Assembly: GCA_019117485.1 (NCBI GenBank)
Contig: DWZQ01000037.1
Coordinates: 1-64,000, forward strand
DNA from: Candidatus Agathobaculum intestinipullorum
GTDB lineage: Bacteria; Bacillota; Clostridia; Oscillospirales; Butyricicoccaceae
Direction of reading: 5' to 3'
DNA: 64,000 nucleotides
Position numbers and translations under genes: made by a program
In this document: piece by piece, positions 25,579 to 34,740 of the stretch
Position numbering within the stretch: the first letter of the stretch is position 1
Layout: the number at the start of each line of letters is the position of its first letter
The notes under the pieces: model-generated
Databases searched by the model: none
Told to the model about the DNA's origin: nothing
Seen by the model: only the letters and a program-made list of their open reading frames with translations

Positions 25579-26883
25579 TTATTCTGCCGTTTTCTGTCGC
25601 GCGCGCAGGATTTTTTCCGCCTCGCCGATCAGGTAAAGCGAGCCGCACAGCAGCACGCAGTCGCGCGGGGCGGCCTTTTCAAGCGCCATCGAAATTGCGT
25701 GCTCCGCCGTATGGCAATCGTACACCTCGGGGCAGTGCTGCTCGGCAATGGCGGCGGCGGTCTGCGCGGGCAGGGCGCGCGCGTCCTCCTCGGGCGCACA
25801 GGCAAAAAACACATCCGCCCGGCGCGCCATTTCATAAATACAGCGGGCATAGTCCTTGTCGCGCACCATGCCCATCACGACCAACAGGCGACGCATCTTG
25901 AGCAGTTCATCCACCGTGCGGCAGAGCGCGGCCACGCCTGCGGCATTGTGCGCCCCGTCGAGCAGCACGAGCGGCGCGTCGCCCAGCCGTTCCAGCCGGC
26001 CGGGCATGCGCGCGCGGGCCATCCCGCGCACCTCGGCCTCCACCGTGATATCCCAACCGCGCGACCGCAGCGCCGCGACCGTACGGTGCGCGGTTCCGGC
26101 GTTCTGCAATTGGTGCCGCCCGGGCATCGGGATGGTAAACCCCTGCCCCCCGCGCACATAGGCCGCGCCGTCGATGTCGCAGCGCAGCACCTGCATATCC
26201 TCGCTGCCGTCAAACCAGTCCGCGCCAGCCGCAGCGCACGCGCGCCGGATGGGCGGCAGTGCTTCGTCCGGCTGGCCGTCCGCACACACGACCGTGCAGC
26301 CCGGCTTGATGATTGCGGCCTTTTCCGCCGCGATCTGCCCGACTGTATCGCCCAGTACGGCCGTGTGGTCCAGCGAGATCGGCGTTAAAACGCATACCTC
26401 CGCCGCGCGGATGACATTGGTCGCGTCAAACCGGCCGCCAAGGCCGGTTTCGAGCACGACGATGTCGCACTGCTGCTCAGCAAAGTAGAGGAACGCGACA
26501 GCAGTTGTGAACTCAAACTCCCCGATGTGCTCGCCTTCCGGTAAGGTCAGTCCCGCGCACGCACGCGCGACGCGCTCGGACAGGCGGGTCAGGTCGGCGT
26601 CCGGGATGAGCACGCCGTCCACGCGGATGCGCTCATGGAACTGCACAAGGTAAGGCGAGGTGTACAACCCGACGCGATAGCCTGCCGCACGCAGCACCGC
26701 GTCGACCATGCAGGCGGTCGACCCTTTGCCGTTCGTGCCCGCCAGATGGACGAACTTCAGCCCGTCCTGCGGATTGCCCAGCGCCGCGCACAGTGCGCGG
26801 ATGCGGTGCAGGCCGGGCGTGCCGGAAAAACGCCCGAGCGAGTGGATATACTCTACGGCGGTTTTGGGAATAGCCGTTTGCAT
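25579..26883 (-). CDS. folC: Bifunctional folylpolyglutamate / dihydrofolate synthase
   Basis: A 434-residue ATP-dependent ligase adding glutamate to folates (and to dihydropteroate where bifunctional). The P-loop is GTNGKGST (about residue 50). The following YTSPYLVQFHERIRVDG, VVLETGLGGRFDATN and SLDHTAVLGDTVGQIAAEKA are diagnostic, as is LDGAHNAAG. Its start is 19 bases after the TIM-barrel gene, so the two may be co-transcribed. A terminator follows. Confidence 0.95.
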   Translation of the reverse strand: MQTAIPKTAVEYIHSLGRFSGTPGLHRIRALCAALGNPQDGLKFVHLAGTNGKGSTACMVDAVLRAAGYRVGLYTSPYLVQFHERIRVDGVLIPDADLTRLSERVARACAGLTLPEGEHIGEFEFTTAVAFLYFAEQQCDIVVLETGLGGRFDATNVIRAAEVCVLTPISLDHTAVLGDTVGQIAAEKAAIIKPGCTVVCADGQPDEALPPIRRACAAAGADWFDGSEDMQVLRCDIDGAAYVRGGQGFTIPMPGRHQLQNAGTAHRTVAALRSRGWDITVEAEVRGMARARMPGRLERLGDAPLVLLDGAHNAAGVAALCRTVDELLKMRRLLVVMGMVRDKDYARCIYEMARRADVFFACAPEEDARALPAQTAAAIAEQHCPEVYDCHTAEHAISMALEKAAPRDCVLLCGSLYLIGEAEKILRARQKTAE

Positions 26884-26902
26884 ACTCTTTCCCTCCTATC
26901 CC

Positions 26903-27694
26903 CTATCGTGTTGTGTATCTTCCGAGCACCCGCAGCGCGCGCTCTATCTCGACAGGCTCACGGAAGTTGTTGCGGTAGACCTCGATCATCGTATGCCCGT
27001 TGTATCCAATCGACCGCAGGCGCGAGAAAAAGTCCGCGTAGTCCATCGTGCCGTCGCCGGGCAGCAGGCAGCTCTGCTCGGCGGAAAAGTCGTTGATATG
27101 CACGTTCACCAGCCGGTCACCCATCGCGTCGAGGAAATCCCGCCAGTTGTGCCCCGCGCGGTAAGCCTGTTTGATATCCAGCGTGTACCGCAGTTCCGGT
27201 ACATCGCGGTAGAGCGCGTGGATAAACGCGGGGTCGTGCGAGCGGCACCACGCGACATTCTCCTGCGCCAGCGTCACGCCACAGGCCGACGCCAACGCGC
27301 AAAGACGGCGGTAGGCCGCGCACTTGCGCTCCCAGCGGGCGGGGTCGTCCGCATGGCCCATGTCGCGCTCCCCGTGAAAGGTAAAATACTGCGCGCCCAG
27401 CGCGGCCGCGCACTCAAAATACCGCTGGTATTGCAGCATGCCGTCCTCGGTGCGGCGGGCGTAATCGGAAAACAGCAGCATGCCCTCCATCAGCGAGGTG
27501 TAAGGGTGGACGGACACAACCTCCAGCCCAAGGCTGCGCGCCTCGGCGCCCAGTCCCTCATAAAACCGTGGGGAAAACTCGCTTTCGGTGTTGAAAAAGA
27601 TCTCGATCGCGTGCACGCCCAGACCCGCGAGGATTTGCAGGCTCTCCTCAAGCGGCTGTGGGTAAAAGCACGCGGTGGATATGCCGACGCGCAT
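26903..27694 (-). CDS. Sugar phosphate isomerase/epimerase family protein (TIM barrel)
   Basis: A 263-residue enzyme of the AP-endonuclease-2-like TIM barrel. Candidate metal ligands lie in FHGERDMGH, LAQENVAW, LDIKQAYRAG and VNVHINDF. The length and fold agree with sugar epimerases or isomerases. The substrate is unknown and it is not closely similar to the 304-residue paralogue at 14468. It precedes folC closely but a functional link is doubtful. Confidence 0.85.
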   Translation of the reverse strand: MRVGISTACFYPQPLEESLQILAGLGVHAIEIFFNTESEFSPRFYEGLGAEARSLGLEVVSVHPYTSLMEGMLLFSDYARRTEDGMLQYQRYFECAAALGAQYFTFHGERDMGHADDPARWERKCAAYRRLCALASACGVTLAQENVAWCRSHDPAFIHALYRDVPELRYTLDIKQAYRAGHNWRDFLDAMGDRLVNVHINDFSAEQSCLLPGDGTMDYADFFSRLRSIGYNGHTMIEVYRNNFREPVEIERALRVLGRYTTR

Positions 27695-27724
27695 ATGGTT
27701 GCTCCTCTCAAGATTTCAGTGCGG

Positions 27725-27757
27725 CAAAGGCCGAGCTTGTGCCCGGCCTTTGTTTTT
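27725..27757. terminator. Terminator hairpin downstream of secDF
   Basis: CAAAGGCCG and CGGCCTTTG with a 10-base loop. The T-run (TTTTT) is on the plus strand. On the minus strand only TTTG follows, so it would end secDF weakly. Confidence 0.5.
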
Positions 27758-27764
27758 ACATGGA

Positions 27765-30167
27765 TTAGATGCGCTTTTTGCGGAACTTCTTACGGAAGAA
27801 CGCCCACAGGCTGCTCGACAGCATGATGGACGACCATGCGCCCGCGAGGATACCGACGATCAGCGGCAGCGTGAACTGCTTGAGCGACGGCACGCCCAGA
27901 ATGAAGATCATGCCGACGGTAAACAGCGTGGTCAGCGAGGTGTTGATGGTACGGCCCATCGTCTGCCATACGCTGCGCTCGGCGACTTCCTCGAACGGCT
28001 CCTTGCGCGCGGTGCGCAGGTTTTCACGCACGCGGTCGAATACGATGATCGACGCGTTGATCGAGTAACCGAAGATGGTCAGCGCCGCAGCGATGAAGTT
28101 GCCGTCCAGCGGAATCTGGAGCCAAACGTAGACCGACAGCATGATCAGCAGGTCGTGCACGAGGCAGACGACTGCCGCCAAGCCGCTGGTCAGCTCAAAG
28201 CGGATGGTGATATAGATCAGCATCAGCACGATAGCGACTACTGCGCACAGGAAGGCCGCACGCTGCAAGTCGGAACCGACCGACGCCGAAACGTCGTTGT
28301 TGTTATAGATATCCGTATCGGCCAGACCGTAAGTCTCGGTCATTTTGTCGATAACGGCTGCGCGCTTCTCCGAATCGATCGAGGTCGAGCGGATCAGCAC
28401 ATTCTCATTGGTGTCGCCCGACGAGGTGACAGAGGACGCAGCAACGCCGGTCGCCTCCTCAAACAGGTCGGCGATCTCGGTTTGCAGGTTCTGGTCGACC
28501 TTCTGATGCATGGCGAACTCCATCTCGGTGCCGCCGGCAAAGTCGATGCTCAGGTTAAAGAAGTTCTGGCCGAAGGGCAGCAGGATGAGCGATACCAGAC
28601 CCGTCGCCACCAACAGCGCCGAAATGCCGCCAAATACCTTAAACTTCTTGATTACCGCAAAGCGCGGACGCAGGGCGTGGTCGTTCAGGCCATACGCCTT
28701 GGGGCTACGGATGCGGAAGTCAACCATGCGGTTGAGCAGGAAGTGGGTCACGGTCAGCGCGGTGAACATGGATACGATAACGCCGATGCCCAGCGTGGTT
28801 GCAAAGCCAACGATCGTGCCGGTGCCGAGGAAGAACAGCACTGCCGCCGCGATCAGGGTGGTGACGTTGGAGTCAAGGATAGCCGTGAACGCGCGCTTGA
28901 AGCCCGAGTCGATCGCGCTCTTGACCGTCTTGCCTGCGCGCAGCTCTTCCTTGATGCGCTCGAAGATGACGACATTGGCGTCGACCGCCATACCAATTGA
29001 CAAAATGATACCTGCGATGCCAGGCAGGGACAGGTTGACGCGGATCAGGCTGAAGATCAGCGCCTCAATCACGATATAGAAGCCCAGCGCAAGGCAGGCA
29101 ACCAGACCGGGAATGCGGTAAACGATCAGCATGAACAGGCAGACCAGCAGCACGCCGATCGCGCCCGCGATCAGCGAAGTGCGCATCGCGTCCGCGCCCA
29201 GCTGCGGGCCGACCGAACGCAGTTCCACCTGCGTCAGCGAGAACGGGATCTGGCCTGCGTTGATCAGGTCGGCCAGTTCCTGCGCGCTCTCACGGGTGAA
29301 GCTGCCCGAAATAACACAGCTTTCGCTGTCAATCGTGCTGCTGACCGACGGATAGGAGATGATCTGGTCGTCCATCACGATAAACAGCTGGTTGGTGCCG
29401 TCGCCGCCATTTTCAGTGGAACGGGCTGCCACGGAAGCGGTGGCCTCAGCGAACTTCTGACGGCCTTCGCTGGTGAACTGCACCTGTACATAGTGTACAT
29501 CGGCAACCTCGGTGCCGGTCGGGCGGCCATAACCGTAAGATGCCTTGGAAATGTCCTCGCCGGTCAGCCATTCCGTACCGTCCGCGTCGAGGAAGCGCAG
29601 CTGCGCGGTGGTGCCGAGCGTCTGCACGGCCTCCTCCGGGTTGGTGATCTGCGGGATCTCAACGGTAACGCGGTTGTCACCGGTCAGGGTGACGGTCGCC
29701 TCGGTGAAGCCCTTGTCGGTCAGACGCTGACGGATGACCTTCTGCACCGAATTCATGTCGTCGCCCAGGTTGGCCATGTCGTAGCCTTCCGGGATCTGCG
29801 CTTCATACACGATACGCGAGCCGCCGACGAGGTCAAGACCCAGACGGATGCCGTTTTCGGTATCGAGCACACTCGGGATGATCGCCTTGAGGTCGGCCGC
29901 CACGGTCTCATCGGCCGCCGTCTCGTCGGTGGCGGTTTCATTGGTCGATGCCGTATCATCGGTAGCCGCATCGTCCGGCGTGGTTTCGTCGGTCGTCGCA
30001 GCACCGTCAGTCGACGTATCTGCACCGGTGTCCGCGGTGTCGCTCACCGCGGCATCCCGGAACGGCATCGTCCAGCCCCCCGGAATATACACACCCGTCA
30101 CCGCTGTCACGCCCAGAAAAGCAATCACGAGCAGGACAGCAATGAAGGAAATTACACTTTTCTTCAC
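27765..30167 (-). CDS. secDF: Fused protein translocase SecDF
   Basis: An 800-residue RND-type membrane protein that helps the Sec translocon by using the proton or sodium gradient. The SecD half (about 1-430) has one N-terminal helix, the P1 domain (NGIRLGLDLVGGSRIVYEA, VTVEIPQI) and helices with GMAVDANVVIFERIKEE. The SecF half (about 480-800) has IDFAGGTEMEF and GYSINASIIVFDRVREN. SecD and SecF are one chain, as in Bacillus. Odd: a Thr/Asp/Ala-rich insertion (about residues 40-92) lies between helix 1 and P1. The start is GTG after AGGAAG. Confidence 0.95.
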   Translation of the reverse strand: MKKSVISFIAVLLVIAFLGVTAVTGVYIPGGWTMPFRDAAVSDTADTGADTSTDGAATTDETTPDDAATDDTASTNETATDETAADETVAADLKAIIPSVLDTENGIRLGLDLVGGSRIVYEAQIPEGYDMANLGDDMNSVQKVIRQRLTDKGFTEATVTLTGDNRVTVEIPQITNPEEAVQTLGTTAQLRFLDADGTEWLTGEDISKASYGYGRPTGTEVADVHYVQVQFTSEGRQKFAEATASVAARSTENGGDGTNQLFIVMDDQIISYPSVSSTIDSESCVISGSFTRESAQELADLINAGQIPFSLTQVELRSVGPQLGADAMRTSLIAGAIGVLLVCLFMLIVYRIPGLVACLALGFYIVIEALIFSLIRVNLSLPGIAGIILSIGMAVDANVVIFERIKEELRAGKTVKSAIDSGFKRAFTAILDSNVTTLIAAAVLFFLGTGTIVGFATTLGIGVIVSMFTALTVTHFLLNRMVDFRIRSPKAYGLNDHALRPRFAVIKKFKVFGGISALLVATGLVSLILLPFGQNFFNLSIDFAGGTEMEFAMHQKVDQNLQTEIADLFEEATGVAASSVTSSGDTNENVLIRSTSIDSEKRAAVIDKMTETYGLADTDIYNNNDVSASVGSDLQRAAFLCAVVAIVLMLIYITIRFELTSGLAAVVCLVHDLLIMLSVYVWLQIPLDGNFIAAALTIFGYSINASIIVFDRVRENLRTARKEPFEEVAERSVWQTMGRTINTSLTTLFTVGMIFILGVPSLKQFTLPLIVGILAGAWSSIMLSSSLWAFFRKKFRKKRI

Positions 30168-30254
30168 TGTTTACTTCCTCCTTATTCTTTTCACAGCTTT
30201 CGATAGTATACTGCGGAACCCGCTAAAAGTCAACCATGCGCCCGTTTGTCGCAC

Positions 30255-30286
30255 AAAAGCCCCCTCTATCAAAGAGGGAGCTTTTT
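30255..30286 (-). terminator. Intrinsic terminator of purB
   Basis: AGCTCCCTCT and AGAGGGGGCT pair on the minus strand with one G-U, followed by TTTT. It lies 18 bases after the purB stop. Confidence 0.75.
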
Positions 30287-30303
30287 CTGTTCCCAAAACG
30301 GCC

Positions 30304-31734
30304 TTACAGGTTGATCTCAACCGTGACTTCGTCCCCGGTCAAGTAAGGCGCAATCGCCGGACGAACGCATTCGGCGATGAACTCGTCCACCTGCGAGGGG
30401 CAGCGGCCGATATACGCCGCCGGATCAAGATGGTCGAGAATCTGCTCGCGCGTCATGCCGAACATCGGGTCGGCCGCGATGCGGTCGATCAGGTCGTTAT
30501 CCAGACCTTCCTCCTTGATGCGCTTGCCCGCCGCCATCGAGTGTTCACGGATGCGCTCATGCAGCTCCTGCCGGTTGCCGCCGCGCTTGACCGCGTCCAT
30601 CATAATGTTCTCGGTGGCCATGAAGGGCAGCTCGTTCATCACATGCGCCTCAATTACCTTGGGGTAAACGACCAAACCGGACACGACGTTGATCATAATA
30701 TTGAGGATCGCATCAACCGCAAGGAACGCCTCGGGCACCGAAATGCGCTTGTTCGCGGAGTCATCGAGCGTGCGCTCAAACCACTGGGTCGCGGAGGTGA
30801 AAGCGGGGTTCAGGCTGTCGCAGATCACATAACGTGCCAGCGCGCAGATGCGCTCGCTTCTCATCGGATTGCGCTTGTAGGGCATCGCCGACGAGCCGAT
30901 CTGATGCTTTTCAAACGGTTCCTCGATCTCCTTGAGGTGCTGGAGCAGACGCAGGTCGGTGGCAAACTTGGACGCGGACTCGGCAATGCCCGCGAGGGTT
31001 GCCAGCGTCTGCGCGTCAATCTTGCGCGAATAGGTCTGGCCGGACACGGGAACCACACCCGCAAAGCCAAAATCATCCGCGATGCGCTTTTCCAGCTCCT
31101 TGACCTTGCTCTCATCGCCGTCGAACAGCTCCATAAAGGACGCCTGCGTGCCGGTCGTGCCCTTGCTTCCGAGCATCCGCAGGTTTTCGATGCGGTATTC
31201 AACCTCGTTCAAATCCATCAGCAGCTCGTTCATCCAGAGCGTCGCGCGCTTGCCGACAGTCGTCAACTGCGCGGGCTGGAAGTGCGTAAAGCCGAGCGTC
31301 GGCTGCGCCTTGTGCGCATCCGCGAAGCGGGCGAGCTTGTCCAGCACCACCGCGAGCTTTTGCCGCACCAGCTTGAGACCCTCACGAATCTGGATGATAT
31401 CCGTGTTGTCGCCAACGTAGGCGCTCGTCGCGCCGAGGTGGATGATACCGGCCGCCCCGGGCGCGGCCTTGCCAAAGGTATAGACGTGCGCCATCACGTC
31501 ATGCCGAACTTCCTTCTCGCGGGCGCGCGCAACATCATAGTCGATGTCGGTCAGATGGGCCGCCAGCTCGTCGACCTGTTCCTGCGTGATCGGCAAGCCA
31601 AGCGCCATTTCCGCCTTGGCCAGCGACAGCCACAGCCGCCGCCACGTCGAGAACTTCATGTCCGCGGAGAAGGTGTACAGCATCTCCGCCGAAGCATAGC
31701 GCGAGGAAAGCGGGCTTTCATACACGTTGTTCAT
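30304..31734 (-). CDS. purB: Adenylosuccinate lyase
   Basis: A 476-residue enzyme cleaving SAICAR and adenylosuccinate to release fumarate in purine synthesis. The fumarase/ASL signature GSSAMPYKRNP (about residue 285) is present, with the catalytic-Ser loop; other family segments are HLGATSAYVGDNTD and TLGFTHFQPAQ. The start at 31734 (MNNVYESPL) follows AAAGGA; the track adds 18 residues. A promoter and a terminator frame it as a single gene. Confidence 0.96.
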   Translation of the reverse strand: MNNVYESPLSSRYASAEMLYTFSADMKFSTWRRLWLSLAKAEMALGLPITQEQVDELAAHLTDIDYDVARAREKEVRHDVMAHVYTFGKAAPGAAGIIHLGATSAYVGDNTDIIQIREGLKLVRQKLAVVLDKLARFADAHKAQPTLGFTHFQPAQLTTVGKRATLWMNELLMDLNEVEYRIENLRMLGSKGTTGTQASFMELFDGDESKVKELEKRIADDFGFAGVVPVSGQTYSRKIDAQTLATLAGIAESASKFATDLRLLQHLKEIEEPFEKHQIGSSAMPYKRNPMRSERICALARYVICDSLNPAFTSATQWFERTLDDSANKRISVPEAFLAVDAILNIMINVVSGLVVYPKVIEAHVMNELPFMATENIMMDAVKRGGNRQELHERIREHSMAAGKRIKEEGLDNDLIDRIAADPMFGMTREQILDHLDPAAYIGRCPSQVDEFIAECVRPAIAPYLTGDEVTVEINL

Positions 31735-31849
31735 GTCAGTCGTCCTTTCCGGTTGGTTTCCGCCGGTTTTGCCCGACGGGTGCGGCAAGACCGCCGCATG
31801 GGCTGGGACTGCGCCGAAGGGGCACAGCGATCCTCATTTCAGTATTCAT

Positions 31850-31878
31850 AGTTTAACACCATACGGCGGGTTTTTCAA
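31850..31878 (-). promoter_or_regulatory. Predicted purB promoter
   Basis: Minus strand TTGAAA and TAAACT with a 17-base spacer, about 115 bases before the purB start. No obvious PurR box or purine riboswitch fold was recognised between it and the gene. Confidence 0.5.
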
Positions 31879-31971
31879 GGAAAACCACCCCATTTTGCGC
31901 ACATATTGTCGCATTAAACAAAGAAACGCCCGACCAGCGGCGGGTTTTTGACGCGCGCACCGCCGCGCTGC

Positions 31972-32000
31972 TTGACGGGCGCACGCAGGCATGCTATCAT
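31972..32000 (+). promoter_or_regulatory. Promoter of the GNAT acetyltransferase gene
   Basis: TTGACG and TATCAT with a 17-base spacer, 30 bases before the start codon. Confidence 0.65.
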
Positions 32001-32030
32001 CAAGTCAATAGAAACGCGGAGGTGCAGGAT

Positions 32031-32678
32031 ATGAGACGGGCAAAACGGGATGAGCGTGCGGCGCTGGCCGCGCTGATGTTTGACCAATTTTATGAACAGG
32101 CTGAGTTGCAGCAGCAGTTTTCCGGCATTGATCCGGAAACCGCCCGTGAAATCGGCCCGACTGTGCTCGGACTGGGGCAAGGCTATTTTTTCACGCACGG
32201 GGATGTGTTTGTGTGCGATGCGCCGGACGGCGCGCCCGCCGGCGTGATCGTGGGCGCGGACGCACAGCAGCTGGCCCATTTCGGCCCTCTCGGGCAATTC
32301 TTCTATGCACTGCGGCATGGCAAGGAGCTTCGTGATATCCCGCACTCGCTACTGGGGCAGATCATGCGCAATTCACGCCCCGTACTTGCCGCGCATAACA
32401 CGAAATGGTACCGGCGCTACTGCGGACGGCCGTACTACATTGCGCAGTTCGGTGTTGACAAACCTTACCGCGGCACGGGCGTCGCCCGCGACCTGCTTGA
32501 AGCCGCAATTGAACATGCCGCCTCACAGGGCTATCCGGCCGTGATTCTGGAAACCTTCTCGCGCGAGAATGTGCGGATGTATATGCACTTCGGCTTCCAG
32601 CTCAAGCAGGTGCAGGAAAGCGGGGACTTCACCGAGTACCGCCTGCTGCTGCCGCTGCTCCCTCTGAGTGCCCTCTAA
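32031..32678 (+). CDS. GNAT family N-acetyltransferase
   Basis: A 215-residue acetyltransferase of unknown substrate. The C-terminal GNAT core includes FGVDKPYRGTGVARDLLEAAIEHA, the acetyl-CoA loop with a degenerate Q/RxxGxG/A as YRGTGVA, and an ILETFSRENVRMYMHFGFQ motif B. The N-terminal 100 residues are less conserved. The start at 32031 follows GGAGG; the track's GTG at 32022 lies in the ribosome site itself. Monocistronic, ended by a terminator. Confidence 0.82.
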   Translation: MRRAKRDERAALAALMFDQFYEQAELQQQFSGIDPETAREIGPTVLGLGQGYFFTHGDVFVCDAPDGAPAGVIVGADAQQLAHFGPLGQFFYALRHGKELRDIPHSLLGQIMRNSRPVLAAHNTKWYRRYCGRPYYIAQFGVDKPYRGTGVARDLLEAAIEHAASQGYPAVILETFSRENVRMYMHFGFQLKQVQESGDFTEYRLLLPLLPLSAL

Positions 32679-32694
32679 CCACCCGCCAAAAGGA

Positions 32695-32722
32695 AAAGGA
32701 CGTGCAAATGCACGTCCTTTTT
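32695..32722. terminator. Bidirectional intrinsic terminator
   Basis: AAAAGGACGTGCA and TGCACGTCCTTTT pair perfectly with an AA spacer and T-runs on both sides, between the convergent GNAT and aminotransferase genes. Confidence 0.9.
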
Positions 32723-32740
32723 TGCTTCCACGCGAGATAT

Positions 32741-33940
32741 TTATGCGTTTTTGATAAACTCTTCCAGCCGGTCGAGGCCCTTGTCGATCTCCGCCAGCGA
32801 AGTGGCGTAGCTCCAGCGGACAAAGGCGGGCGCGGCAAACGCCGTGCACGGCACGGTGGCGACCAGACCCTTTTCGAGGAACAGCTGCGCGAAGTCCTCC
32901 GCGCTTTCGATCGTCTTGCCATACATCTGCTTGCCGAGGAAGTTCTTCATGTTCATCATCACATAGAACGCGCCCTGCGGCTTAATGCAGGAAACGCCCT
33001 CGATGCGGTTCATGCGCTCAACCAGATGATCGCGGCGCGCCTCGAACGCCTGCTTCATCACCTGCATATCCTCCTGCGGGCCCTTGAGTGCCACAATTGC
33101 CGCGTGCTGCGAAATCGTCGACGGTGCAGAGGTCGAGTGGCTCAGGTAGTTGCTCATCACCTTGGCAAGCTCCGGGTTGGACGCGCTGTAACCGATACGC
33201 CAGCCGGTCATCGCGTAGCTCTTGGACACGCCGTTGACAATGATCGTGCGGTTCTTCACGTCCTCATTCAGCGACGCAAACGACACAAACTCAATGTCGT
33301 CATAGACAAGATTGCAGTAGATCTCATCCGCGATAACGTAGATGTTGTGGCGGCAGCATACATCCGCGATGGCTTCCAACTCCTCGCGGGTGTAGACCAT
33401 GCCGGTCGGGTTGCAGGGCGAGTTGAGCATGAATGCCTTGGTCTTATCCGTGATCGCGGCCTCCAGCTGCGCGGCCGTGATCTTAAAGTCCTGCTCCTCT
33501 CCCGCCGCGACGATCACCGGCTTGGCGCCCGCCTGCTGCACCATTTCGGAGTAGCTGACCCAATACGGCGCGGCGATGACGACCTCGTCGCCCGGGTTGC
33601 ACAGCGTCATCAGCGCAATATAGACCGAGTGCTTCGCGCCCGACGCGACCACGATCTGCTTCGGCTCATATTCCAGACCAAAATCGGTTTTCAGCCGATA
33701 GCACGCAGCCTCGCGCAGCTCCATCAGGCCGGCGGCCGGCGTGTAACGCGTCAGGTTATTCTCAATCGCCTCGATACCCGCCTGCTTGATGTGCTCGGGC
33801 GTCGGAAAGTCCGGCTCGCCCGCGCCGAAGCCGACCACGTCCTTGCCCTCCGCCTTCATCTGCTTGAACAGCGAGTCGATGACCAGCGTCGTCGATGCCT
33901 GTACCCCTGCTGCGATCCTCGAAATCGGTTTCAATGCCAC
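32741..33940 (-). CDS. Pyridoxal-phosphate-dependent aminotransferase (aspartate type, subgroup I)
   Basis: A 399-residue fold-type I aminotransferase. The PLP lysine sits in NGVSKSYAMTGWRIGY (about residue 235), the ring-stacking and phosphate-binding residues in SGAKHSVYIAL, and NSPCNPTGMVY carries the Asn. These features, and the start ISRIAAGVQASTT, fit aspartate aminotransferases of the Ib type that use oxaloacetate or 2-oxoglutarate. Related enzymes can also act on other amino acids. The GTG start has AAAGGAG upstream. Confidence 0.92.
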   Translation of the reverse strand: MALKPISRIAAGVQASTTLVIDSLFKQMKAEGKDVVGFGAGEPDFPTPEHIKQAGIEAIENNLTRYTPAAGLMELREAACYRLKTDFGLEYEPKQIVVASGAKHSVYIALMTLCNPGDEVVIAAPYWVSYSEMVQQAGAKPVIVAAGEEQDFKITAAQLEAAITDKTKAFMLNSPCNPTGMVYTREELEAIADVCCRHNIYVIADEIYCNLVYDDIEFVSFASLNEDVKNRTIIVNGVSKSYAMTGWRIGYSASNPELAKVMSNYLSHSTSAPSTISQHAAIVALKGPQEDMQVMKQAFEARRDHLVERMNRIEGVSCIKPQGAFYVMMNMKNFLGKQMYGKTIESAEDFAQLFLEKGLVATVPCTAFAAPAFVRWSYATSLAEIDKGLDRLEEFIKNA

Positions 33941-34037
33941 GCTTACGCACTCCTTTTCGTCTCTCTATGGTTTTATTATATGCCTGCTACCGCATTTTTG
34001 CAAGTCTGCGGCTGCAAAACTGCAAATTGAAGGAATA

Positions 34038-34066
34038 GAAAAAACCGCCGAAAAGAGGCGGTTTTC
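34038..34066 (-). terminator. Intrinsic terminator of the long minus-strand cluster
   Basis: AAAACCGCC and GGCGGTTTT form a stem. On the minus strand TTT follows directly, so it ends the transcript after thiN. Confidence 0.8.
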
Positions 34067-34077
34067 GTGTGGAACTT

Positions 34078-34740
34078 TCACAAAGCGGGGGCGAAATCAC
34101 GCGAAAAGACGACGAGCGCGCACCCGTCCCGGATTTCTACGGTAACGGCCGCATTTGCCGCGGCCTCGTTGGAAATGGTCACCATGCCCGCGCGCGTGAC
34201 CGTTGCGTCATGCAGCGGGTATTTTGCATTTTCGATCGTCACGCCGTGCAGCGCAGCGTCGAGCGGCACGATGGAAAAATACGGGAAGTTTTCGGACATT
34301 TTGAATTTCATGCAGCCGCCCGGATGCAAAACGATGCAGTTCTGCCGGTCGAGGATGGTCAGCTCCGCGCCGAGGTCGTGCGCCTCCTCCAGCAACGACA
34401 GATTGGCCAGCTCATGGTCAATGCGCCCGCCGGTCGCGCAGACGAGCGTGGCCACGGTGCAGCCGCGGCGGATGACCTCACGCAGGCAGCCCTGCGTGTC
34501 GGTGTCATCCTTTTCGGGTTTGAGGCGGATGGTCTCAGCGCCCTCGATCTCCGGGCTGGAATCACAGTCCGCGATCATGAAGTCCGGGCGCAGGCCGAGC
34601 GCGCGCGCATGGCGCAGCCCACCATCCGCACAAGCGATCAGCGCGTCCGGATGCGCCGCCAGAAACGCGCGGATGTAGCCGTATTCGGTTTCGGGTGCGG
34701 CCGCAAAAATCAGCGCGTGCCGCCCTTTGAAATCTCCCAT
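34078..34740 (-). CDS. thiN: Thiamine diphosphokinase
   Basis: A 220-residue enzyme that makes thiamine diphosphate from thiamine. The catalytic core is seen as ACADGGLRHARALGLRPDFMIADCDS and KDDTDTQ, followed by GGRIDHELANLSLL. It overlaps the end of rsgA by 31 bases. The order rsgA-thiN matches Bacillus (where rpe lies between); rpe is missing here. Last gene of the long cluster. Confidence 0.94.
   Translation of the reverse strand: MGDFKGRHALIFAAAPETEYGYIRAFLAAHPDALIACADGGLRHARALGLRPDFMIADCDSSPEIEGAETIRLKPEKDDTDTQGCLREVIRRGCTVATLVCATGGRIDHELANLSLLEEAHDLGAELTILDRQNCIVLHPGGCMKFKMSENFPYFSIVPLDAALHGVTIENAKYPLHDATVTRAGMVTISNEAAANAAVTVEIRDGCALVVFSRDFAPAL

Noticed and set aside
29848-31851. 667-residue plus-strand ORF
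   Set aside because: Antisense to secDF and purB; composition typical of a shadow frame.
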